DNA from: Isoetes taiwanensis
Lineage: Eukaryota > Streptophyta > Lycopodiopsida > Isoetales > Isoetaceae
NCBI GenBank assembly: GCA_021234155.1
Contig: JAJEKV010000205.1
Location: forward strand, 1,659,501-1,723,500
Length of the DNA: 64,000 nucleotides
Direction of reading: 5' to 3'
Made by a program: the position numbers and the translations under genes. Below, in pieces: positions 32,703 through 44,565 of this stretch. Every line of letters starts with the position of its first letter. The first letter of the stretch is position 1. Below the pieces are notes generated by a model. It did no database searches. It was not told the DNA's origin and worked only from the letters and a program-made list of their open reading frames with translations.

Positions 32703-34250
32703 CCCCGACGTTCCACATATTTATACGGTGTATGTATAACTATACTGGCACGTCACGGGCCGAGGATACGCCATCATGGGGGTATGTAGACTAACCACAA
32801 AGGATTAATTTAGCTATGCTAAATTAATTAGGGTTTAATTAAAGGTTAATTACCTATAATTAAGGGACAATTATCTAATTAACTTAATTAAGCTAATTAA
32901 GTTAAGCTAAATAATTAATTAAAAGGAGGACACCTGGCCAAACTCGATTGGCCAGTGGGAGACTGCTAATTTGGGGCAGCAAATTGGATCCCTATCCCAA
33001 TTTGCCCCAAATCGAATCCAGGGAGGAGCTGCTGGGCGCCCAGGCTGATTGGAGATGGAGATCCCACATGACAATGGTTCCAGCCGGAATTCGGGTTAGT
33101 AGATAGATTAGTTTGGTATTTCTAGGGCGGCGCCTCATGCGGGCTTCTTTGCTTGTCTCTCGATGATGATTAACCCTTGTTTGGTAGTTAGAACTGTTTT
33201 TTGACTATTGATTATGCTCTGTGATGGATGGATGGATGTATCTTTGGTATATCTCTGTTAGTTCTTCCGAGCGAGGGATTAAGGGGGTAGAGACCTCTGT
33301 AACCTATGTTTATTAGTATGCTCCTAGTAGCTCCCGTAGTACCCGATAATTGCTCGCGTGCACAAGATCCCACCGAGCTGTGGAATCTATGGCATGATTG
33401 AAGCACCGGATAAGGGGCCGTAGTGATGAAGTGTGGGGTGGGGTCCCGCCGAGCATAAAAAGGCTACGGGGACTCCTTGGTGAGCTAGGTTTACCAGCCT
33501 AGGCCGGTGAACTAGGCGGGCATGGGTCCGACACTCGGGTACAAAGTGGTGTGATCATCCTGCACTTTGAAGATAAAGTTAGGGAAGTAAGCTCTGCACG
33601 GATGCAGGGGGTCGCTGATGCGCACGTATTCTCTAGCTCACCCATGGAATCATCAAGCGACTGGGAGGGACACTTCCCCACCGCCTCATCGGACCGGGGA
33701 GATGTAACCCGGAGTAGTTTCGAAGGGTGATGCCTTGGGAGCGTCTCCGGAAGGCTACAATGACGCCATAGCTTGGTTCAGCTCATCTGCAAAGTGTGCA
33801 CAGGAGGGGCGGATGGAGTGGACAACCCTAGCCGATGTTCTATGCCAGCCAACGCCATGTCAAGATTCTGTCTGCTGATCTCCTGAGACCTAGCCGTCAG
33901 TCGATCCTCATTGGAGTCTGAGCCGGGTAGAACCATGGGTTTTGGGATGTTTTCCTTAGTATTAGAATGTATCTTCTCTGTTATCATCAGTTGGATGGAT
34001 GTGCCACCCTTCTTGGTGGTTATTTATGATATGATTATGCTGTATGCTAACCTTGTATTCACGCTTCCGCGACATAGGAGTCCCCGAAGGCGTGGGCCGA
34101 ATGACACCTCCGTGTCCTTCACCCGGGCATCTTCTATAGATGGTCCGAGTTAGACGGAGGGCCCTGCTCATGGTGAGTTGATTGCCATGGGAGGGGGAAG
34201 TCCCCGTATATATACGTCCGGAGCGCCGTATATGTTCAGGGAGCGTCACA
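32703..34250 (+). repeat. gypsy-2 5' LTR
   Basis: This matches the split 3' LTR (44566-44678 plus 49452-50871). It ends GGAGCGTCACA directly before the primer binding site. Its first four bases (CCCC instead of TGTG) are altered or lost. An AT-rich TTAATTA block lies at 32805-32925. Numerous small differences from the 3' LTR indicate an insertion that is not recent. Confidence 0.85.
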
Positions 34251-34251
34251 G

Positions 34252-34263
34252 TGGTATCAGAGC
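34252..34263 (+). promoter_or_regulatory. Primer binding site for initiator tRNA-Met
   Basis: TGGTATCAGAGC, one base after the 5' LTR, is the standard complement of the 3' end of plant tRNA-iMet and primes minus-strand DNA synthesis. The leader from 34264 to 35082 is non-coding and holds a 24-base T run near 34699-34722. Confidence 0.9.
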
Positions 34264-35082
34264 CGTGATTTTGGCTGACCGAAATTATAGCACTGACCAA
34301 ATCTCTAACCCGTTAGATCGGTAGTGGAGTGGGAGTTTAAGCTAGTTGGACTGCCTAACTTCTCGGTGATTTAGTCTTGTGCTAGGTTGATGTGATAAAT
34401 TGTGAGATTTAGGAAGTTTAGGGCGATTTTGGAGGGGAAAAGGTGTGACCGAAGGACCCAGGTTTAGATGGGCCATAACTTTTTGTAGGTAGCTCGGATG
34501 AAGGCGAAACTGGTTCCAACAGCTCGGGCACATCCCAAATACCCTAGGGGGCACGTTTCCCAAGGTTCAAATGGCGACTCCAAGGCTAGAATCCAAGATG
34601 GGCGCTGCTTGCGGATTAGGTGTTTAGAATTAAAAGTTATGAGCATATAACGCAGCCAGCCTACCAGATATCTGATCCGGCCAGATAAAAATAGGGGTTT
34701 TTTTTTTTTTTTTTTTTTTTTAAGTTTAGTTTCAAATTTGTGTTTCTTTTTTTGAAAGTGTGTTCCTTTGGTCGCCTCCCTTCTGCCATAGCCGCCGGAT
34801 TTGAGCTCCAACGCCGCCATAGCCGACCTCGACTTGTACCTTGTTTCTACCCTAAAACCCTAACCATACTTCTGGTAATAGCGCCTACCGCTGCTTTAAT
34901 GCGCTATCGACCGCCCCCACAGCTGGATATGCCTATGGAGGATGATGCGGGACCTAGTTCTTAGATATGATTTTAATAACTATAAATCTTTACACCTTGT
35001 ATATTACTAAAGGCGCTTATACCTTGTATATATAGACGGTGTACGTAATGCCTTTTGGCATACCCCTCCGGATGCTGGCAGA

Positions 35083-36540
35083 TTGACACCTGAGCAAGAG
35101 CTCCTTTTGATGAAGAGACAGTTGGTAGAACTTCAAGCCTATGTGTTGAATACAAATCCTCCGCAGCCCACACCTGAGAATGGACCAGAGCTACCGCCAT
35201 TACCGCCGAGCCCACCACCGCAACAGCCACCCGCACCGGCACCAGCACCTGTGCCTGCACAAAAGAAACACCATGCCAAGCGACATAGAAGTTCTTCTAG
35301 CGAGAGTGCCACGTCTTCACAGACCGACACCTCTGAATCTTCGGAATCATCCCTGTCGTCAGGTCACCATGCTAAGAAGGATAAGGAGTACCGCAAGACC
35401 GTGGACACAGCCATTACAAGCATATGGAAGAACAGGAAGTTAGCCCAGTTTGATGGGAAATCCAGGGGAGGTCTTAATACGGAATCTTGGTTAGACGAGA
35501 TGAAGGAATTTGGGAAATCATATGGTATGACCGAGAAGGATACATGTAAGGTCGCCACCACCAACCTCACCGGTGCAGCCAGGATTTGGTGGAAGGGTTA
35601 TGCTAGGGCAAAGCATTTGGACAGCAGCAGGTGCAAGTTTAAGAAGTTTGCAAAGGCTTTTAAGTCACACTATGTGCCCCGTGCATACGAGTGCCAACAG
35701 ATACAGATTTTTTATAGGTTGGAGCAGAAGAGCATGTCAGTGCAAGCCTATACTGACGAGTTCATGCGCTTGAGGCTTTATGTGCCGGGTATGAATGAGA
35801 AGAGGGCAGTCGAAGGGTATATTGAAGGGTTGGCACCATCAATTAAAAGAATGGTAAAGGCCATAGACCCAAAATCTGTTGCAGAGGCCGAGGCTAAGGC
35901 ATTGAGCCTCGAGGAGGACATACCAAAGAACAAGTATCAGCGTCTTGCCTCTTATCCTCAGCAAAATTCATATGGGCGGCAAGATAAGAAAGTTACCTTT
36001 AACGCGCCGGATAAGCCGAATAACATGGGCAGCTCAATTCGAGACCTCTTACACAAGGAGGCGTCACCATGTGAAACCTGTCAAAACCACGTGCATCAAT
36101 GGGAGGGGGCGATTTTTTACCCTTTCCCGTATGTATACTAGGGGTCATAGGGGTTTTGAGATGTTCTTCTAGTTGTAAAACCATACGGAAAGGGGTCAAA
36201 TTTGCCTATCAGAAACACGTATACTAGGGGTTTTTCGGCTACCCTATGCACGCAGGTGGCATATCCCTTATAAAGAAGGTGGATCCCCCAGGCTCTTACA
36301 GTCTATTCCCAAAGAGGCTCGTGAACAACTTCGCAAAGACAAGGCATGTTTCAGGTGTATGCGACCCGGGCACATGATACAGAACTGCCCTTATGTCACA
36401 CAAACTGCTCAGCTGGCCATGGCCGACCTCGATTGGGACGATCTCGAGTCTCCACCACCTGCTGACGAGGAGGCCCACGAGTACATTCACGGTGCGTCTC
36501 ATATTTTTGCAGCTATTGAAACCGGCAATGCTGAAAGTTA
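35083..36540 (+). pseudogene. gypsy-2 gag
   Basis: The 352-codon frame begins MTPEQELLLMKRQLVELQAY, followed by a proline-rich and a serine-rich low-complexity stretch. The retrotransposon gag core follows: WLDEMKEFGKSYGM, ARIWWKGYARAKHLD, FKSHYVPRAYECQQIQIFYR, YTDEFMRLRLYVPGMNE and YIEGLAPSIK. After ASPCETC the frame is broken by about 100 bp of unrelated sequence (36110-36235). The zinc knuckle CFRCMRPGHMIQNCP follows in another frame at about 36350-36395, then an acidic stretch to a TAG at 36539. Gag forms the particle that packages the element RNA. Confidence 0.85.
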
Positions 36541-36541
36541 G

Positions 36542-38400
36542 CCTGCCGTTATTTCTGCTATAGGCCAGGTAGACAGTAAGCCATTTGTTATTCTTATGGA
36601 TACGGGTAGTACCCATAATTTTGCTTCTCCCAGAATGGCCCAGGTATTGAAACTTGAGACATTAAGATCCAGACCGCGACCGGTAACCTTAGCCAGTGGT
36701 AAGATCAGACATACAAATGGCCATCGCATTAACCTTCAATATGCAGTTGCCAGGTGCACCAGTTGCCTTGGGTGCCGATCTAATGGATATCAGCAAATAT
36801 GACCTTATTGTCGGCATGGAATTCTTGGCATCTGCTAAAGCCAATATAGACTGCGAGAAACGGGAAGTGACCTTCAACGCAGCTAATGGAGCCCGAGTAA
36901 CGATTAAAGGTGACCCATTAAACCCAATTATACAGTCTATGTCTATCAGGAAGTTAGATAAGGCTATACGCAAGGATAAGATACTTTGCGTTATCAGACT
37001 TGCCTCCATTGAGTCGGATGCTAAACAGAAGGAAGTAGTGGATGCCTTGCCAGAGAACATTGCCAATCTTCTCAAAGAATTTAAGGATCTTTTCCCAGAT
37101 GAGATCCAAAAACTTCCTCCTTTCAGAGGGGTGGAATGTGAGATAGCTTTGGAACCGGGTACTTAAGCCTACCAGTAAGGTGACGTACCGTATGAGTCCT
37201 CCTGAGTTGGCGGAGCTTAAGAAGCAACTGCAGGAGCTACTGAACCTAGGCTTCATTCGGCCTAGTGTTTCACCTTTTGGTGCCCCTATTCTCTTTGTTA
37301 AGAAGAAGGATGGCTCTATGAGGATGTGCATTGACTACAGGTAGCTCAACAAGCATACGATCAAGAATCGTTATGCTTTACCTAGAGCAGATGATCTTAT
37401 GGACCAATTGCAAGGGGCCAAATACTTCTCAAAGATTGACTTACGCTCCGGGTATCATCAGATAAGAATTAAAGAGGAAGACATCCATAAATCTGCCTTT
37501 CGTACTAGATACGGGCATTATGAATTCACAGTTATGCCTTTTGGTTTAACTAATGCCCCCGCAACTTTTATGCAGTTGATGAATGATGTTTTCCGAGAAT
37601 ACTTGGATGATTTTGTTGTTATTTTTATTGACGACATTCTCATCTATAGTAAAACCCTTGAGGAGCATGAGAAGCATCTTCGGTTGGCCTTACAGAAACT
37701 GAGGCGTCACCAGCTCTTTGCAAAGTTCTCTAAGTGCAAATTTGCCACAGCAAAGGTGGATTATTTGGGACATGTGATCTCAGCCGAAGGAATTGCTACA
37801 GATCCAGCAAAAATAGAGGCAGTTAAGGATTGGCCTATTCCAGGTAATGTTTCAGAGGTAAGGAGTTTTTTCGACTTGGCAGGATATTACAGGAAATTTG
37901 TCAAGGATTTTGCCAAGATTGCATTACCTCTGACAGACCTTACAAAACATGAGAAAGTGAAGGATTGGGTAGAACACTGGAAGACGAAAGTCCAGGCAAG
38001 CTTTCAGAAGCTCAAGGATGCTTTGACTTCAGCGCCAGTCCTCAGATTGCCAGACCCGGAGAAGGATAAGTTAGTAGCAACAGATGCCAGTAAAATTGCT
38101 ACCGGGGGAGTCCTAATGCAGGAAGGTAGGGTTATTGCGTATGATTCTAAGAAGATGAATGAAACCGAACAGCGATACCCTACCCATGATCAGGAATTGT
38201 TAGCAGTTGTACGCGCTTTGCGTATATGGAGACACTACCTTTATCTTTCTATCCAGCCAAATCTCAATCTCCGTCAGAGAAGATAGATGGAGTTTCTTGA
38301 GGAGTATGATTTTGAGATTATGTATAAGCCGGGTAAGCACAATATGGTTGCGGATGCTTTGTCACGCCATCCCTTGGTAACCTGAACCCATTGTAATGTG
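36542..38400 (+). pseudogene. gypsy-2 protease, reverse transcriptase and RNase H
   Basis: The protease active site ILMDTGSTHNF lies near 36590-36625. RT runs from about 37190: [67 protein letters not shown] and [12 protein letters not shown] (the YxDD-type box, F-I-D-D here). RNase H follows from about 38060 ([40 protein letters not shown]) and ends KPGKHNMVADALSRHPL. Breaks include a one-base gain after EPGT (37160), TAG at 37342 (after CIDYR) and TAG at 38284, both at places where related elements have Gln or Trp. The catalytic Asp residues of protease, RT and the first part of RNase H are kept. Confidence 0.9.
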
Positions 38401-39870
38401 ATTTCCACGCTCACCAGTGAGTTCGGAAAACAAATAGAGCAGACCTTAGCCACGGATCCAGAATTCCATGAAGTATGGAACAGTTTGGCCAAGGAGGCAC
38501 GGGCAGATAAGGAGCGTGAGGTTTTCCGCTCGTATAAGAAGGAGGGCAATTTGCTATATTACAAAGATAAGTTGTGTGTACCCGAGACTTCAGGAGTACG
38601 TAAGCTTATTCTCCATGATACACACAATAGCCCTATAGCTGGACATGCAGGTTTCATGAAGACCTACTTTAAGATTCGCTCCAGCTATTATTGGCCGCGT
38701 ATGAAGAAGGACATTGCCAGATACATTAAGCAATGCCAAGTGTGTCAGCAAACTAAGGCCGAGCAATTAAGGATTCCAGGAGAATTGCAACGTCTGGATG
38801 TGCCCAATGGCAAATGGGAAGTCATAACCATGGATTTCATTGTAGGCCTTCCACGTACCCTCCTGGATATGATGCCTTAATGGTAGTGGTCGACAAGTTG
38901 TCGAAAATGGCTCATTTCTTGCCATGTCGCACCACAGATACAGCCTTGGACACAGCTTTGTTGTTTGCAAAGGAAATCTTCAGCATCCCAAGTTTGTAAG
39001 TGCATTCTGGAAAGATTTTTTTGCCACTATCCAAACCAAGCTTGCTATGAGTACAGCATATCATCCTCAGACGGATGGACAGACAGAGCGCACCAACCGC
39101 ATTATAGAGGATATGTTGCGAAGCTATGTGTGGAGTAAACAAATTCAGTGGGCTGGCTATATTTATTTAGTGGAGTTTGCCTATAACAGCATGAAATAGG
39201 AGTCTTCTAGAATGTCTCCCTTCATGATAAATTATGGTTATCAATGCCTTAGTCCAGACACATGGCATAATCCTGTTTCTAAGGTGGAGGTTTCTCAGCA
39301 ATTCCTCTTGGAAATGCAAGCTTTGGTGGAGGAAGTTCGTGGTTATTTATTGGCTGCACGTAGTCGTCAGAAAAGTGTAGCTAATAAGCACAGGACCCCA
39401 CGAGTGTTCCAAGTGGGCGATTTAGTTTGGCTCAAGATTAAGGTCAAGCAAGCCAAGCTTAAGATTGGTAACTGCAAGAAACTGGCACCCAGATGGGCTG
39501 GGCCATTCAAGATCATTGAACGCGTTGGAGAACAGGCATATCGGTTGGATTTGCCACCCCGCTTGAAGATCCACAAGGTCTTTCACGTGAGTCTTCTAAA
39601 GCAACACACTCCTGACCCAGAGGAGATATTGGATACACCCACCCTCCTTGAAATGACAGAGGAGCATCTAGAGATAGTGCCTGAAGCTCTTCTCGATCGA
39701 GCCTATAAGCAGACCAGAAGGACTCAAATGCTCCAATATTTGGTCAAATGGAAGCACTTGCCAACTGAGGATGCTACGTGGATGATGAAGATAGACCTTG
39801 AAAAGCACTATCCGGACTTCATGCGGGAATCTCAAGGCCGCACCATCAACGATGTCATCAACCCCGCACC
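38401..39870 (+). pseudogene. gypsy-2 integrase and chromodomain-like C-terminus
   Basis: The zinc-binding region (HDTHNSPIAGHAGF, IKQCQVCQQTKAEQ) and the core Asp (VITMDFIVGLP) are present. A one-base loss follows GLPRT (near 38865). At about 38985 the sequence jumps from AKEIFS to HPKFVSAFW, dropping roughly 12 residues that normally contain the second catalytic Asp (VSDRD). The catalytic Glu is kept in TAYHPQTDGQTERTNR. A TAG at 39197 splits the frame again. The C-terminus has KLAPRWAGPFKI, KVFHVSLLKQH and a chromodomain-like LQYLVKWKHLPTEDATW. The missing core Asp means the protein could not integrate DNA. Confidence 0.9.
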
Positions 39871-40161
39871 CGGCGGTACGGATCATGTAGTAGGCTCTGC
39901 GGGTAGATGCATCGTAAATAAAAGTAGCACCGATGATGAGATCACCTTGGTGTTTTCTAGGACGTGGTGTATTGTCAATGTCGGCATGACCGCGGATTGC
40001 TTGGAAAGCATATAGTTGATAGGCCGCGTTCATCTCGGCTATAATGGGAACTTGGCCATTCCTTATGCCGCAATGAATTGCGAACCATAGGCATGATAGG
40101 TTCCCCTGTAGATAGGTTTTTCTTTTACTTTCTTATAGGGGGTGGTCCCTTCAACCACAAC

Positions 40162-40162
<1 letters not shown>

Positions 40163-40209
<47 letters not shown>

Positions 40210-40210
40210 T
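40163..40210 (+). repeat. (ATT)n tract, the 3' tail of the L1
   Basis: About 16 ATT repeats mark the 3' end of the minus-strand L1, whose tail is therefore (AAT)n. The gypsy-2 sequence stops at CAACCACAACTTT, which matches the CCACAAACTT seen near 20170 in gypsy-1. Confidence 0.85.
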
Positions 40211-40262
40211 GTATGATGCTCTCTTGGGCCTCGAGAGACCATGGAGCACATGAACAGACTAT

Positions 40263-43200
40263 TTACAACTTTAGTAAAAAAGAGCGGTGAATATCAACAG
40301 CTCTAATATAAGGACCTAAAGTCAATGGTGGCATTTGCAATAAAGATAAAAAATCAGTAGCTTGAATACCAAAGTTACCCCTGATGTGAGCATATTCCGG
40401 GCAACATGTAAAAACATGGTCTTCGTCCTCGATTTGTTTTGTATCATAAACTTTGCATAAACGTTCTTCCACTTGTATGTTAGACCATCTCCCGGTCTCA
40501 ATTTCAAGCCTATGAGATCCTGTTCTGTATCTAGCAAGAAGACATCTTTGACCTTTGGGAATGTTGGCCATCAAATAAATTTGACTCTCAATTGTAATCA
40601 CTGGATTGACGTTTTTCTGGTATAGCAGCATTCTCTTTCCCGGGTTCGCCCATAAGTGGCTTATTGCTTGTTTCTCCAGCATGGATCGAGTTTCCTCTTT
40701 CTCGGAAGGAAAAGTGGTTACCCCCCATCGATTAGCCCAAGCTGTTAACTTGCCTTTCCATTCAGAGTGTTCTAGCGCCTGGCGGGATAACCGGGATGCT
40801 GCTTGTGCATTCACTCTATTAAAGAAGTTTATAGACTGATACAAACTCTCTAATTCCAATGGTAATAACCCGACCTCTGCAAGCATAATAGAGTATGGAA
40901 TTTGAGATCTGAGGCCTAGTTCCGCTTTTATGAAAGCTTTCTGGACTGCTTCGATCTGTTTCCAAAGCCGAGCTGGGATCTCTGGTCCCCAGATTGGGGC
41001 ACCGTATAGTACCACCGTCTGGACAAGCGTTTTGAAAAGCATATTTTTCAAATTCCAGTCCGTGAGTGAGGCCTTATTACATTTAGCCAGCATGTTGTAT
41101 AGGGCAGCTTTCCCGCCTGAAACTCGCCTATTAATGCAGATTTTCCAACTGTAATTAGACGCCAGGTCAATCCCCAAATATTTATGATTCTACTGTTTCC
41201 AGCAAGCCCTCTTTATATGTGAAATCTGGCCTCTCTCGGGAACCAAAGACCATAATTTTGGACTTAGATAAATTAACTGTCATCTTCTTTGCTGTGCAGA
41301 AGTTTTCCAAGTGGTCGAGATGGTCTTGTAGTGTTTTTATCTTGCTAGCAATTAACACTACATCGTCAGCATAGAGGAGGAGCTGAAGAATATAACTGCC
41401 AAGCTTTGTCCCTGTAAGTGATCTCTGTCTTAACCAGTCATCTAATTCGTCAATAAAAATGCCGAACAGAGTAGGGGATAGAGGACATCCCTGCCTTACC
41501 CCTATTGTGCTCTTCAAAACCGTGCTGAGATCTCGGGAGGTTGTGATGAGGACTTCAGCATATAATTGGGATACAGCTTCTCTAAGTTCCTTGGGGGCTC
41601 CCAGCTGAATCAGCCTGTCACCAAGATCTTTACGGGGGACTGTATCAAAAGCCTTGCTAAAGTCAATGAATGCCAGGTATAAGGCTGAATTTGGCGCTTT
41701 AGCTCTCTCGATCAATGCCCGTATGGTAAGGACATGATCTAGAGTGTTATGATCACCTCTAAACCCTGCCTGATATTGCGAGCGGACATTTTCTTGCTCT
41801 GCCCAGCTGCTAAGTTTGCCTTCAAGAAGACTACCAAGAACTTTCGAGAAGATGCTGCCTATAAGAATTGTTCTAAAATTTGTTGCCACTTTCTGATCTC
41901 CACCTTTATGTATTGGGTGAACTCGGTTGAGCTTCCAGCTGTGAGGCAGCCCCTGAGTGAGGCACAAATTCAGCATATCAGTTAAAACTGCGTGAGTTTT
42001 CTCCCCGCCCCACTTTAATAGCTCCATACACAAGCCGTCAGTATCTGGTGCCTTATTATTTGCTAATTTTGTTAGACACGATTTCACTTCAGGGATGGTA
42101 AAAAGGTCCACTGTTGGAGCTATAACAGGCATGCTGGCTGCGCCACCCTTTTCATAGATATCCCTGACTAATTTAAACAATGCTTCATTATCAGGGATAT
42201 TATGTGTATGGCTATCTTTGAGAATGTGCCAAAACTTTTTTGGTTGCTTTGTAAGCTGGTCAGATAATGCTTTTTGTCTTGTAGCAAAATAGGCGCGCTT
42301 CTTCTGCCTTATAAAGCGTTTATACCAGGAAGGCTTGCATATACAATTCTGAGGCAACTTTCTTCGGGCATCTTGGCATTCTTGATCCCACCAGAAATTG
42401 CAAGGAATACCTTTTCTGTGCATTTTAGTGAGTCCAAAGATCTTGGTTGCTGCATCCAAGATATGTACCTGAAAGAGCTTAGCATCTTTTTCTATTTCCC
42501 CTGTCCACGAGACATTTGTGAGCAGCATCTCTAAATGTTCTCTATATGCTAGATGATTTTCATAATCTATCTTAATCCTCGGGCGGAATTGCTGGACCTG
42601 TTTATGAGGATTAGCATGTGCCTTAAATATCATGTGTAAAGGAGCGTGACCAGATTCTGGCATGAGATCGCCTACCCAGAAGTCCATAATTTGATCTTTG
42701 TTTTGAGCTAGAAGATAGTCAATAGAGCTAGTGCCTGCAAGATTTTGGTAAGTAAACTTGCCCGACATGGTAAAAGGCTGAATACCGTTTATTATCTTTA
42801 GCTGGCAGGTCGTGCATAACTCTAAGAGTTTTTGACCCATATCATTTGATATATGATCAGCTGAGACTCTGTTATACAATAACTCTTCAAGCACATCCAA
42901 ATGTAAATTTGTGAGATCATCAAAGACATATGCTTGTTGGTTGCTTGTGCGACCATTAAAGTCTCCTGCTACAAAAATTTTGCCTTGAGATGAGAATTCA
43001 AGGATATCCGAGCATAAACCCTCGAAAGGATTGTCCTTGTCATAATCAGCCTTTTTATAAATCTGTGAAGATTCGGGAGCAAAATAGCACGCAGCAAAGA
43101 AGGTAAGCTGCCCGTTTGCATTAAGTTTGACCCAAATGTATTGCTTTTTTGGATCCTTTTTCAGAATTTCAGCAGCAAATGCAGAATTACATCTTTGATA

Positions 43201-43413
43201 TATAGCAATACCACCTTGGCCACGACCTGTACTTGATTTTTTTTCATTCTCAACATGCTCTAAGAGATCAAAGCCCGCTATATCTGGGAGACATCGGGTT
43301 TTGTGATGCCAAGTCTCTGTAAAGCATAACAGATCTTGGTGTTTCCATACATCAAAAGTAGCATTTACCTTGGCTTGAGAAAGTCCATGAGTGTTCCACG
43401 TACTGATCCTCAA
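40263..43413 (-). CDS. L1 ORF2: endonuclease and reverse transcriptase (one frameshift)
   Basis: The AP-type endonuclease (residues ~1-230) shows ISTWNTHGLS, CFTETWHHK, VAGDFNGR, SIDYLLAQN and SGHAPLH. RT follows: NNKAPDTDGLCMELLKW, QAGFRGDHNTLDHV, FIDFSKAFDTVPRKDL, GVRQGCPLSPTLFGIFIDEL and LLYADDVVLIAS (YADD). A two-base loss near 41186 separates LLETVES from the continuing frame (YLGIDLASNYSWK). The C-terminus contains HRLEIETGRW and a zinc-like EDEDHVFTCC segment. The protein nicks target DNA and copies L1 RNA onto it. Apart from the one frameshift it is full length at about 1,045 residues. Confidence 0.9.
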
Positions 43414-43425
43414 GGCCCATGTTTC

Positions 43426-44100
43426 CTATTTGTGCTTCTTGCTTGTGATAATGGCCTTGCCCCCTTGATCAAGGTATGCCACCAATCCTTCTTCCCTTGC
43501 TGTCTTTACTTTTGCCCATTCCAATTTTCTTATGTCCTGCTGTCCTGGTGTGAGGTCCCGATCCAGCCATACCTTCTCGCCTTTCAGAACACTTCTATTG
43601 AGCATAACTCTATCTCTGGCTTCTTTGGACTGAAATTTAACCAAGATTGGCCGGGTATACTGCCCAGGTTTCCCTAGCCTGCGTGCTGAAGTGTAAAGGG
43701 GATCGTGCAACCGCATGGTGGTTGCAAAAAACCTCCTTACCGTTTCAGTGATGTCCTCACCATCGATCTCATGGAGGCCTGAGATCTTCAGGTTTTTTGC
43801 TCTGGCTTCTTGATCCGATTGCTCAGATGAAACCTCAGCATGGTGAATTTTCATCTGCTCCTTAACCTCAGCGTGATGGATTTTCATCTGTTCTTTGGTA
43901 GATTCAGCTACCAAAGATGCAAGTTTGCTTTCTAATGCCATGATCTGTGCTTCGAAATCTGTAGATGATTTGCCAGATGATAAATCTGTGTTAAGCTTTT
44001 TGATCTCAGAATTCTGGGCCATTAGGTCATGGAGTGTCAATTTGATATCCTTGACTTCTGATTTCAGACTCAAAATCTCCTGCTTGATCTCATTCATCAC
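43426..44100 (-). CDS. L1 ORF1 protein (coiled coil plus RRM-like domain)
   Basis: This 224-residue ORF starts MMNEIKQEILSLKSEVKDIK. The first half is a heptad-rich coiled coil containing an exact 8-residue tandem repeat (EQMKIHHAEV-K-type, twice). The second half fits the L1 ORF1 RNA-binding fold: ARAKNLKISGLHEID, then ARRLGKPGQYTRPILVKF and ARDRVMLNRSVLKGEKVWL, ending in a basic tail. ORF1 trimers bind L1 RNA and act as nucleic-acid chaperones. ORF2 starts 12 bp after its stop, a spacing typical of L1. Confidence 0.85.
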   Translation of the reverse strand: MMNEIKQEILSLKSEVKDIKLTLHDLMAQNSEIKKLNTDLSSGKSSTDFEAQIMALESKLASLVAESTKEQMKIHHAEVKEQMKIHHAEVSSEQSDQEARAKNLKISGLHEIDGEDITETVRRFFATTMRLHDPLYTSARRLGKPGQYTRPILVKFQSKEARDRVMLNRSVLKGEKVWLDRDLTPGQQDIRKLEWAKVKTAREEGLVAYLDQGGKAIITSKKHK

Positions 44101-44528
44101 GGCCAGAAGATTGGCCGTGTCTCCAGCATACTCAAGGGGATCGGCCCCTTTTTTTGCACGGGTTATGCCTGATACGAAAAGGCACGGGCGCCGGCGATCG
44201 TTATGAAACCTCTAGCAGGCCAGTGAGCGGTACGTGACCTGCCCATGTATAGAGGGTTGCTGATGGCCCAAGTTTTTATGTTTTCACGTCGTTTTCATGA
44301 GTTTCATGTTACGTTTGTGATGTTGCTATTGGACTCCGGTCCTTGAAACTTTTATTGTCATAATCATGTGAAATGCACGATGGTGCTTAAGCAGTTCTAT
44401 GTTTTAAACTTAATTCCTGTTACCTACAGGAATAAGAAATTATTTTCGTATTTTTCTGTGTAACTATTATAATTTATGCTACTAAGTTACTACTAAGATG
44501 TTAATCATTTGTTTTTTTAACTAACCCC

Positions 44529-44565
44529 AATGCTGAGGGCAGCATTACTTCTAAGGGGGGGAGAA
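44529..44565 (+). promoter_or_regulatory. Hairpin and polypurine tract before the gypsy-2 3' LTR
   Basis: AATGCT-GAGGGC-AGCATT (44529-44546) is followed by TAAGGGGGGGAGAA and the LTR start TGTGACG. It is the same arrangement as at 20484-20519. Confidence 0.75.

Larger units (their letters stand above)
40211..44215 (-). mobile_element. L1-type LINE, nearly intact, nested in gypsy-2
   Basis: A minus-strand element of about 4.0 kb with 5' UTR, ORF1, ORF2 and an (AAT)n tail. It interrupts gypsy-2 downstream of integrase: gypsy sequence before it resembles gypsy-1 at about 20150-20170, and after it resembles about 20205 onward. Target duplications could not be separated from the tail. Long intact frames suggest a younger insertion than its host element. 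Confidence 0.9.

Noticed and set aside
35139-35330. Gly-rich minus-strand ORF
   Set aside because: It is the antisense of the proline-rich part of gypsy-2 gag.
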